This document shows, in pieces, positions 6,661 to 12,835 of a DNA stretch of 12,835 bases (position 1 is the first letter of the stretch; the number at the start of each line of letters is the position of its first letter). Below the pieces are notes generated by a model, which searched no databases, had not been told where the DNA came from, and worked only from the letters and a program-made list of their open reading frames with translations. The stretch is from assembly GCA_023434425.1 (NCBI GenBank), contig JAEYSS010000239.1, positions 1 through 12,835 on the forward strand, given 5' to 3'. Origin of the DNA: Pseudomonadota bacterium (GTDB taxonomy: Bacteria; Pseudomonadota; Alphaproteobacteria; Ferrovibrionales; Ferrovibrionaceae). A program made the position numbers and the translations under genes.

Positions 6661-7914
6661 ATGCCGGGATTGGGACTCGATCTTGCCCTGCTGGTGCCGC
6701 AGTTTCCTGGCCCTGCCGCTCTGCTGGCCGGCGATGGCCATGCGCTGATCGCCAATGACGCCGCCGCCGCCCTGCTGGATGCCCTGGCCGAACAGAAACT
6801 GCCGGGCCTCGCTGCCGCCATCGCAGCGGCCTTTCGCGACGGCCAGATGCGGCAGGATCGCGCCGACCTTGCCGGGCCGCGTGGCGGCACGGCATTGCAG
6901 GTGACGCTGATCCCGATGGGCGAGAGTGTTGATCGCCGCCTGCTGCTGCTGGCACGCGACGGCACGCTGGAGCGCAACCTGATCAACGCGCTGATGCAGT
7001 CGCGCCAGCTGTTCAAGGATCTAGTGTCCTGCTCGACCGATTTCGCCTGGGAGACCAAGGCCGACGGCCGGCTCGGCTTCGTCTCGCCGCGCGGCGCGCT
7101 GGGCTATACCGCGCGCGAACTCGAAGGCCGCACGGCCCGCGAACTGGTAGCCGGACACAGTGCCGACACACCGGTGCCGGCGATCCTGCCCTTCGAGGCG
7201 CAGGTACCGCAGGACGCCACCGAGATTTTCCTGCAGCGCAAGGACGGCACGGTCGGCTGTTTCGAGGTCTCCTGTGTGCCGGTGCGCGATCCGCAGGGCA
7301 ACTGGCTCGGCGCCCGCGGCGTGGCCCGCGACGTCACCGAGGCGCGCGAACGTGTCGATGCGCTGCGCCGTGCGCATAAGAAGCTCGATAAACTCGCCAG
7401 CACCGACGGTCTGACCGGGCTGCTGAACCGGCGCGCATTCCTGGGCGAACTGGAGAAGCGGCTGGGCCGGCACCTGCGCAACGGTCTGCGCGGTACGCTG
7501 ATCTATTTCGATCTCGACAATTTCAAGAAGGTCAACGACCTGCGCGGCCACAAGGTCGGCGACGAGGTGCTGGTCCATGTCGCCGATGCGGCGAAGCGGC
7601 TGATGCGCGGCGTCGATCTGGCCTCGCGTATCGGCGGCGACGAATTCCTGCTCTGGCTCGAGGAAACCGATCGCAATGCGGCGGAATCTATCAGCCTGCG
7701 CCTGCACGACATCGGGCGCGAACTGGACGCGCAGTTCGGCGTCGAGGGGTTCCCGCTAGGCCTGTCGGTCGGCGCCGTGTTCTCCCGGCTGGATCAGCCG
7801 GAAACCACCGAGGCGCTGATTGCCCGCGCCGACGAGGCGATGTATGCCGCCAAGAAAGGCGGCAAGGGGCGCAGCCATATCGCGCCGTTGCCAGATGATG
7901 AAGGTGTAGCGTGA
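6661..7914 (+). CDS. PAS-GGDEF diguanylate cyclase
   Basis: This is likely to make cyclic di-GMP from two GTP in the cytoplasm; no membrane helix or signal peptide is visible. The 417 residues comprise an Ala/Leu-rich N-terminal part (about 10-110, possibly a degenerate PAS-like fold), a PAS domain (about 117-232, ending in the typical G-A-R-G-V-A-R-D-V-T-E-A), a short coiled linker, and a GGDEF domain from about 241. The substrate-binding block T-D-G-L-T-G-L-L-N-R-R is at 248-258. The active-site signature is an intact G-G-D-E-F at 325-329. The inhibitory site R-G-V-D (316-319) has the standard five-residue spacing, so product feedback is expected. No EAL or HD-GYP domain follows. The signal sensed by the PAS domain is unknown. 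The stop overlaps the next gene's GTG by 4 bases, implying coupled translation. Confidence 0.93.
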   Translation: MPGLGLDLALLVPQFPGPAALLAGDGHALIANDAAAALLDALAEQKLPGLAAAIAAAFRDGQMRQDRADLAGPRGGTALQVTLIPMGESVDRRLLLLARDGTLERNLINALMQSRQLFKDLVSCSTDFAWETKADGRLGFVSPRGALGYTARELEGRTARELVAGHSADTPVPAILPFEAQVPQDATEIFLQRKDGTVGCFEVSCVPVRDPQGNWLGARGVARDVTEARERVDALRRAHKKLDKLASTDGLTGLLNRRAFLGELEKRLGRHLRNGLRGTLIYFDLDNFKKVNDLRGHKVGDEVLVHVADAAKRLMRGVDLASRIGGDEFLLWLEETDRNAAESISLRLHDIGRELDAQFGVEGFPLGLSVGAVFSRLDQPETTEALIARADEAMYAAKKGGKGRSHIAPLPDDEGVA

Positions 7915-9146
7915 GCGGGATCGATTACGAAAAGGCGAAGGCGCTGGCGGCCTCGGCGGATGCCGCCGAGCGGCTCAAGCTGGCGACGCGCACCGACACG
8001 CAGCCGGAAATCCTCTACTACCTCGCCATCGACCAGACCGAGGAGGTGCGGCGCGCCATCGCCGATAACGAGGCGACCCCGGCGCAGGCGCATCTGCTGC
8101 TGGCCAATGACGAGTCCGAGGAAGTGCGTCATCGCCTGGCTGCCAAGGTGGCCCGCCTGCTGCCCGATCTGCCGGAGGACGAGGCCGGCAAGGCGCGCGA
8201 ACTGGCGATCCAGACGCTGGAACTGCTGGCGCAGGACGAGCTGGCCCGCATCCGTGCCGCGCTGTCCGAGGCGCTGAAAACGGCCGTCAACGTCCCGCAT
8301 CACCTGGTCAAGCAACTGGCGCTCGATGTCGAGGTGATCGTCTCGGCACCGGTGCTGCAGTTCTCGCCGCTGTTGACCGACGACGACCTGCGCGAAATCG
8401 TCTCGGGTTCGGCGCATTCCGGCGCGTTGTCTGCCATCGCGCGCCGCGTCGGCCTGTCGGCGGGCGTGTCGGATGCGATTGCCGAGACGCGCGATGTCTC
8501 GGCGGTGGCAGCACTGCTGGCCAATGATTCGGCGCAGATCCGCGAGGAGACTCTCGACCTGATTCTGGACTCCGCGCCCGGTATCGAAACCTGGCATGAG
8601 CCGCTGGTGCAGCGGCCGAACCTGCCGGGCGGCGCGGCCAAGCGCATTGCCGGTTTCGTGGCCGGCTCGCTGCTCAGGCTGCTGGCCAGCCGCAAGGATC
8701 TGTCGGCGGATACGCTGGCTGAAGTCCGCCAGGTGATGGAGAAGCGCCTGGAAGTGAAGCTGGAAGAAGCCGACGAGGAAAGCGATGCGCAGACGCCGAT
8801 GGCCGAGGCCGAGGCGAAAGTGAGGAGGTTGATCAAGGACAGGAAGCTCGATAACGATGCGGTGCAGGACGCCATCGAGCGTGGCGATAAAAACTTCGTT
8901 CTGCAGGCCCTGATCCAGAATGGCCGGATCCCGCTGTCGGTGATCCAGAAGGCGATGGACGTGCGCAACGGCCGGCTGATCACCGCCCTGGTCTGGCGCG
9001 CCAAATTCTCGATGCGCACTGCGGTGATGGTGCAGCGCGACCTCGCCCGCGTGCCGCCACGCATGATGCTGAACGCGCGCAACGGGTCTGATTATCCGAT
9101 GTCGGAAGCCGAATTGCAGGACCAGCTGAAGATTCTGGGGCTGTAG
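7911..9146 (+). CDS. DUF2336 domain protein (HEAT-like helical repeats)
   Basis: A 411-residue, almost wholly helical cytoplasmic protein recognised as the DUF2336 family, found mainly in alphaproteobacteria and of unproven function. The N-terminal half shows HEAT-like repeats with a recurring E-E-V-R core: T-E-E-V-R-R-A-I-A-D-N near residues 43-53, S-E-E-V-R-H-R-L-A-A near 67-76, then D-E-L-A-R-I-R-A-A-L. A charged stretch rich in E and D (about residues 280-305) separates this from a basic C-terminal region. No catalytic motif or membrane segment is seen. It starts at GTG 7911, with GAAGG six bases upstream and a GTGA overlap with the cyclase stop, so the two are probably co-translated. A role as a c-di-GMP signalling partner or scaffold is inference from this linkage only. 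Confidence 0.87.
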   Translation: MSGIDYEKAKALAASADAAERLKLATRTDTQPEILYYLAIDQTEEVRRAIADNEATPAQAHLLLANDESEEVRHRLAAKVARLLPDLPEDEAGKARELAIQTLELLAQDELARIRAALSEALKTAVNVPHHLVKQLALDVEVIVSAPVLQFSPLLTDDDLREIVSGSAHSGALSAIARRVGLSAGVSDAIAETRDVSAVAALLANDSAQIREETLDLILDSAPGIETWHEPLVQRPNLPGGAAKRIAGFVAGSLLRLLASRKDLSADTLAEVRQVMEKRLEVKLEEADEESDAQTPMAEAEAKVRRLIKDRKLDNDAVQDAIERGDKNFVLQALIQNGRIPLSVIQKAMDVRNGRLITALVWRAKFSMRTAVMVQRDLARVPPRMMLNARNGSDYPMSEAELQDQLKILGL

Positions 9147-9166
9147 AAATGACTCGAAATATTCAG

Positions 9167-9198
9167 TGTCATGCCCGGGCTTGACCCGGGCATCCACG
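9167..9198 (+). repeat. Palindromic intergenic repeat, copy 1 (REP-like)
   Basis: A 32-base unit with a 9-base perfect stem (ATGCCCGGG / CCCGGGCAT, 9171-9193) around the loop CTTGA, flanked by TGTC and CCACG. It resembles an intergenic palindrome common across alphaproteobacterial genomes. It starts 21 bases after the DUF2336 stop, and its reverse-strand reading yields the well-known spurious peptide start MDARVKPGHD. Confidence 0.75.
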
Positions 9199-9221
9199 CC
9201 TTACTTTCTAGGGTGGCAAGA

Positions 9222-9253
9222 CGTGGATGGCCGGAACAAGTCCGGCCATGACA
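9222..9253 (-). repeat. Palindromic intergenic repeat, copy 2 (inverted)
   Basis: An inverted copy of the unit at 9167-9198, identical at 27 of 32 positions. Its stem ATGGCCGGA / TCCGGCCAT (9227-9249) is also perfect. Two changes from copy 1 in one arm are matched by changes in the other, so pairing is kept. The pair forms a large outer inverted repeat between the convergent DUF2336 and xdhC genes, and may serve as their shared transcript-end structure, although no T-run follows. Confidence 0.75.
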
Positions 9254-9260
9254 AAACAGC

Positions 9261-10058
9261 CTAAGCAGCGCTCTCGTCGACCACGCGCAACGTCGTGCGC
9301 TTCGCCTCGCGCAGGCGCAGGATTTGCGCCGCCGTGGCGATGGCGATCTCGCCGGGATGCTTACCGGTCACGCCGTCGATGCCGATCGGGCAGGTGAGTT
9401 TTTCGATCTGCGCCTCCGGCAGCCCCAGTTCGCGGAAGCGCTTCACAAAGCGCGCGCGCTTGGTCTCCGAACCGATCAGGCCCACATAGGCGAAGCGGTT
9501 TTCCTGCAGGGCTTTCGCGGCGATGCCGAGATCGAGCGCATGGCTGTGGCTCATGATCAGCAGCCAGCTGTCGTCGGCCAGGCTGCTGACCTCGCGTTCG
9601 GGCGCGGCGCTGATCTCGATCTCCACGCCGGGCGGCACGTGGCCGGGGAACTCATCGGGCCGCGGATCGATCCAGCGGATCCTGCAGGGCAGGGCGCTCA
9701 GCACCTGAACGACGGCTTTGCCGACGTGGCCGGCGCCGAACAAAGCCACGGTGAAAAGATCCGGCCGCTGCGGTTCGAGCAGCAAGGTCATGACGCCGCC
9801 GCAGCATTGCCCCATGGAAGGCCCGAGCGGAAATTTGCGTAAACTTGGACCGTGCTTGCCGACCAGCATCTGACGCGCGATTTCGATGGCGCGGAATTCC
9901 AGCGTGCCGCCGCCGATGGTGCCGACGGTGTCGTCGGGTGTTACCACCATCTTGGTGCCGGCTTCGCGCGGAACCGACCCATCGGTGGCAGCCACCGTGA
10001 CCAGCACGGCGGGGACGCCGCGGCTCGAAAGGTCGCTGAGCGCGTTCAGCCAGTTCAT
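9261..10058 (-). CDS. xdhC: XdhC, molybdenum cofactor insertion chaperone for xanthine dehydrogenase
   Basis: In known systems XdhC binds molybdenum cofactor, promotes its sulfuration and delivers it to the XdhB subunit; it is not part of the mature enzyme. The 265 residues fit the family. The N-terminal XdhC/CoxI domain starts near residue 15 (V-P-A-V-L-V-T-V-A-A-T-D-G-S-V-P-R-E-A-G) and includes the conserved G-G-G-T-L-E near 49-54. M-G-Q-C-C-G-G (C85-C86) matches the conserved cysteine region. A Rossmann-type domain follows, with F-G-A-G-H-V-G-K at about 107-114. The C-terminal signature C-P-I-G-I-D-G-V-T-G-K-H-P-G-E-I-A is intact. The ATG lies in an ATGA overlap with the xdhB stop, as expected for the third gene of xdhABC. 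Confidence 0.95.
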   Translation of the reverse strand: MNWLNALSDLSSRGVPAVLVTVAATDGSVPREAGTKMVVTPDDTVGTIGGGTLEFRAIEIARQMLVGKHGPSLRKFPLGPSMGQCCGGVMTLLLEPQRPDLFTVALFGAGHVGKAVVQVLSALPCRIRWIDPRPDEFPGHVPPGVEIEISAAPEREVSSLADDSWLLIMSHSHALDLGIAAKALQENRFAYVGLIGSETKRARFVKRFRELGLPEAQIEKLTCPIGIDGVTGKHPGEIAIATAAQILRLREAKRTTLRVVDESAA

Positions 10059-12373
10059 TTCGCCGCCAACTCCGCTGGCGCCGCTGCCGCACGCTTAGCC
10101 GCCTCGATCGCCAGCAGCACGCGTTCGGGCGTTGCCGGCGCATCGAGATGCACCTGCCGCACGCCGGCCGCCGCCGCCACGGCATCCTTCAGCGCCAGCC
10201 AGGCGGAGATGCCGAGCATCAGCGGCGGCTCGCCCACGGCCTTGGAGCGGAAGATGCTGCTGGCCGGATTGGGCCGGCCCGTCACCAACTGCACACGGAA
10301 ATCTTCCGGCAGGTCGCGCGCGGTCGGGATTTTGTAAGTGCTCGGCGCATGGGTGCGAAGGCGGCCTTTCTCATCCCACCACAGTTCCTCCATGGTGAGC
10401 CAGCCCAGCCCCTGCAGATAACCGCCCTCCACCTGGCCGAGATCGATGGCAGGATTGAGCGAGCTGCCGCAGTCATGCAGCAGATCGGCGCGGGTGAAGC
10501 GGTATTCGCCGGTGAAGCAGTCGATCAGCACCTCTGTCGCCCCCACGCCATAGGCGAAATAGTAGAATGGCTGCCCACGGCCGCTGACGCGATCGAAATG
10601 GATGTCGGGCGTCGCATAGAAGCCGGAGGCGGCCAGCGAAACCCGTTCAGTCCAGGCCTTATGCGCGACATCGGAAAACGAGACGGACTTGGCGCCGACG
10701 CTGGCCCTGTCATCGGCGAAGATCACCTGTTCGGGCGCGGCATCCAGCATCCGGCCGGCCACCATGGCGAGGCGTTCGCGGATCTGTGTGGCTGCCGCTT
10801 CGGCGGCTTTGCCGTTCAGATCGGCCCCGGCCGAAGCCGCCGTCGCCGAGGTATTCGGCACCTTGTCGGTGCGCGTGGCGGTGATGCGGATTTTGTCCAG
10901 CGAGATGCCGAAGGTCTCGGCCACTACCTGCGCCACCTTGATATAGACGCCCTGGCCCATCTCGGTGCCGCCATGATTGAGCTGCACCGAGCCATCCTCA
11001 TAGACCAGCACCAGCGCCCCGGCCTGGTTGAGGAAGGTATTGGTGAAAGAGATGCCGAATTTGACCGGGGTCAGCGCCAAGCCCTTCTTGAGATGGGGAC
11101 TCTGCGCGTTGAAGGCCTCGATCTCCTGCCGGCGGCGGCGGTAGTCGCTGCTCGCCAGCAGCTCATCGAACAGCTCGGGCAGGATATTGTCGGTGACGGT
11201 CTGGAAATACGGTGTGACGTTGTTGCGATCCCTGCCGTAGAGATTGGCGAGCCGGATTTCCAGCGGATCGCGGCTCAGGTAACGTGCGATCTCGTCGATC
11301 ACATATTCGGTGGTCGCCATGCCCTGCGGGCCGCCGAAGCCGCGGAAGGCGGTGTTCGACACCGTGTTGGTTTTGCAGCAGAGCCCGGTGATGGTGCAAT
11401 CCGGCAGCCAGTAGCTGGAATCGGCATGGAAGACGGCGCGATCCACCACGGCGCCGGTCAGATCCGCGGCCCAGCCGCCGCGGCCGGCCAGCGTCAGGTC
11501 ATAGCCGAGGATACGGCCGTCCTTGTCGAAGCCGACCTCCCAGCGCGACAGGAAGTCGTGCCGCTTGCCGGTGATGATCATGTCCTCGTCGCGGTCGAGC
11601 CGCAGCTTCACCGGCTTGCCGGTTTTGCGCGCCAGCACCGCGGCGATGCAGGCGAATTGCGCCGCCTGGGTCTCCTTGCCGCCGAAACCGCCGCCCATGC
11701 GCCGGCATTCCACGGTGACGCTGTGCATCGCGGTGCCCAGTACGCGGGCAACCAGCTTCTGCACCTCGGAGGGATGCTGCGTCGAGCAGCGCAGGATCAC
11801 ATCGCCGTCCTCGCGCGGTTCGGCGAGACTCGCCTGGCCTTCGAGGTAGAAATGATCCTGTCCACCGATGTTGAGTTCACCCTTCAGCCGGTGCGGCGCC
11901 TTCGCAATCGCCGCAGTGGCATCGCCGCGCTTCAGCCCGAGCGGCGGCAGCAGGAAGCTTTGTTTGTCTATAGCCTCGGCGATGCTCAGGATCGCCGGCA
12001 GGTCTTCGTAAGTAACTTTCACCAGCCGGGCGGCGCGGCGTGCGGTCGGCAGATCCTTTGCTGCAATCGCCACCACCGGCTGGCCGTGAAACTCGACCAT
12101 GCCTTGCGCCAGCATCGGCTCGCCGCGCACCACCGGGGCGATATCGGGATCGCCGGGCACGTCCGCCACCGTGATCGCCGCGATCACGCCGGGCAGGGCC
12201 ATCGCGGCGCTGATATCGACGTTCAGGATTTTCGCATGCGTCCGCTCGCTCAGATGAAGCGCGGCATGCAGCAGGCCCTCCGGCTCAGGCAGGTCGTCGA
12301 TATAGCGCGCGGTGCCGGAGACATGGTTGACTGCGCTGTCGTGCTTGATCGATTTGTGCACAGCGGAGGTCAT
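10055..12373 (-). CDS. xdhB: Xanthine dehydrogenase, molybdenum-binding subunit XdhB
   Basis: This is the catalytic subunit that hydroxylates hypoxanthine to xanthine and xanthine to urate, passing electrons to the XdhA Fe-S/FAD subunit. The 772 residues match bacterial XdhB. The N-terminal domain (Y-I-D-D-L-P, about 24-29) precedes the molybdopterin-binding domains. Residues equivalent to the known active site are visible: E178 in H-F-Y-L-E-G, R344 in T-A-F-R-G-F-G-G-P-Q-G, and the catalytic base E715 in K-A-V-G-E-P-P-L-M-L-G. Cofactor-contact segments R-M-G-G-G-F-G-G-K-E (225-234) and H-G-G-T-E-M-G-Q-G (467-475) are intact. GAGG lies 7 bases before the ATG. Both ends overlap their neighbours by 4 bases. 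The retained Glu/Arg pair favours purine oxidation over aldehyde or CO oxidation. Confidence 0.96.
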   Translation of the reverse strand: MTSAVHKSIKHDSAVNHVSGTARYIDDLPEPEGLLHAALHLSERTHAKILNVDISAAMALPGVIAAITVADVPGDPDIAPVVRGEPMLAQGMVEFHGQPVVAIAAKDLPTARRAARLVKVTYEDLPAILSIAEAIDKQSFLLPPLGLKRGDATAAIAKAPHRLKGELNIGGQDHFYLEGQASLAEPREDGDVILRCSTQHPSEVQKLVARVLGTAMHSVTVECRRMGGGFGGKETQAAQFACIAAVLARKTGKPVKLRLDRDEDMIITGKRHDFLSRWEVGFDKDGRILGYDLTLAGRGGWAADLTGAVVDRAVFHADSSYWLPDCTITGLCCKTNTVSNTAFRGFGGPQGMATTEYVIDEIARYLSRDPLEIRLANLYGRDRNNVTPYFQTVTDNILPELFDELLASSDYRRRRQEIEAFNAQSPHLKKGLALTPVKFGISFTNTFLNQAGALVLVYEDGSVQLNHGGTEMGQGVYIKVAQVVAETFGISLDKIRITATRTDKVPNTSATAASAGADLNGKAAEAAATQIRERLAMVAGRMLDAAPEQVIFADDRASVGAKSVSFSDVAHKAWTERVSLAASGFYATPDIHFDRVSGRGQPFYYFAYGVGATEVLIDCFTGEYRFTRADLLHDCGSSLNPAIDLGQVEGGYLQGLGWLTMEELWWDEKGRLRTHAPSTYKIPTARDLPEDFRVQLVTGRPNPASSIFRSKAVGEPPLMLGISAWLALKDAVAAAAGVRQVHLDAPATPERVLLAIEAAKRAAAAPAELAAK

Positions 12374-12835
12374 TCGGCGGCCTCGGCTGTAATGGTCTTG
12401 CCGCTGCTGACCTCGGTACAGAATTTGCGCAGCAGGTTCCGCGCCGCCAGCAGGCGATACTCAGCCGAGGCGCGCATGTCGCTCATCGGCGTGAAATCTT
12501 CCGCCAGCGCGGTCCCGGCCGGTTCGATCTCGTCAGGCGCGAAGCGTTTGCCGGTCAGCAGTGCTTCGGCTTTCTTTGCTCGTGCCGGTATGCCGGCCAT
12601 GCCGCCGAAGGCGAGCCGCGCGGTTTTTACCACATCGCCATCCAGAACCACATGGAATGCCGCCAGCACGACGGAGATATCCTGATCAAAACGTTTCGAC
12701 AGCTTGTAGATACCAACACGGCTGCTTTTGCCGGGCTTCTGGACGGTCACGCTGGCGACGAACTCGCCGGGTTGCAATGCGGTCCTGCGATAGGCGAGGA
12801 AGAAGTCTTCCAGCGGTATGTCGCGGATGCCGGAT
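12370..12835 (-). CDS. xdhA: Xanthine dehydrogenase, Fe-S/FAD subunit XdhA, C-terminal part (cut by window edge)
   Basis: The last roughly 154 codons of the small subunit, which moves electrons from the molybdenum centre through Fe-S clusters and FAD to NAD. What is visible is the end of the FAD-binding domain (D-I-P-L-E-D-F-F-L-A-Y-R-R-T-A-L, just inside the window edge) followed by the CO-dehydrogenase flavoprotein C-terminal domain (K-L-S-K-R-F-D-Q-D-I-S to L-A-F-G-G-M-A-G-I-P-A and beyond). The Fe-S domains and the start lie outside. The coding frame continues to the window edge; a TTG at 12777 that could be taken as a start is internal. The stop overlaps the xdhB start in ATGA, so the three genes form one coupled operon whose promoter is outside the window. 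Confidence 0.95.
   Translation of the reverse strand, partial: SGIRDIPLEDFFLAYRRTALQPGEFVASVTVQKPGKSSRVGIYKLSKRFDQDISVVLAAFHVVLDGDVVKTARLAFGGMAGIPARAKKAEALLTGKRFAPDEIEPAGTALAEDFTPMSDMRASAEYRLLAARNLLRKFCTEVSSGKTITAEAAE

Noticed and set aside
7794..9197. A 467-codon minus-strand frame opposite the cyclase end and the DUF2336 gene
   Set aside because: Its first residues (MDARVKPGHD) come from the palindromic repeat, a familiar annotation artefact, and the rest is antisense to a coupled gene pair.
10148..12685. An 845-codon open frame on the plus strand opposite xdhB and xdhA
   Set aside because: It is the antisense shadow of strongly biased GC-rich genes: composition is His/Arg/Gly/Ala-rich with no recognisable domain, while the minus strand encodes clear XdhB and XdhA.

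Overview
The window looks like the chromosome of a high-GC alphaproteobacterium, probably from the Rhodospirillales or a nearby order. This rests on strong G/C third-position bias, a DUF2336 protein, a response regulator with an F-x-G-P-D-R-R-R tail, and a palindromic intergenic repeat of the type common in that class. No mobile element, CRISPR array, rRNA or tRNA is visible. Genus cannot be read from the sequence alone.

Layout. (1) 1-4057, minus strand: a MarR-type regulator, a Tat-exported substrate-binding protein, LivH and LivM permeases, and the first 45 codons of a LivG-type ATPase. This reads as one operon for a branched-chain-amino-acid-type (HAAT family) ABC importer. A promoter-like pair of hexamers and an adjacent near-perfect palindrome precede the regulator. 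(2) 4058-4212: non-coding, with several short stems ending in a well-formed plus-strand intrinsic terminator that has no obvious gene to serve. (3) 4213-6539, minus strand: a stand-alone receiver-domain response regulator, dapD (lysine and diaminopimelate synthesis) with its own promoter and ribosome site, and a HAD-family pyrimidine 5'-nucleotidase-like phosphatase. (4) 6661-9146, plus strand: a PAS-GGDEF diguanylate cyclase overlapping by 4 bases a DUF2336 HEAT-like protein. (5) 9147-9260: the convergent gap, holding two inverted copies of a 32-base palindromic repeat. (6) 9261-12835, minus strand: xdhA (3' part), xdhB and xdhC, the xanthine dehydrogenase operon, with each junction overlapping by 4 bases (ATGA).

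How the genes work together. The MarR protein probably controls its own operon and the importer behind it in response to a small ligand, which may be the imported compound. The XDH operon encodes the FAD/Fe-S subunit, the molybdenum subunit and the XdhC maturation factor. The cyclase and DUF2336 protein are translationally coupled and form a candidate cyclic-di-GMP signalling pair. Most of the window is ordinary housekeeping and catabolic DNA. The points most worth a second look are the regulator/promoter/palindrome region, the orphan terminator, the response regulator's altered acidic pocket and repetitive basic tail, and the GGDEF-DUF2336 pair.
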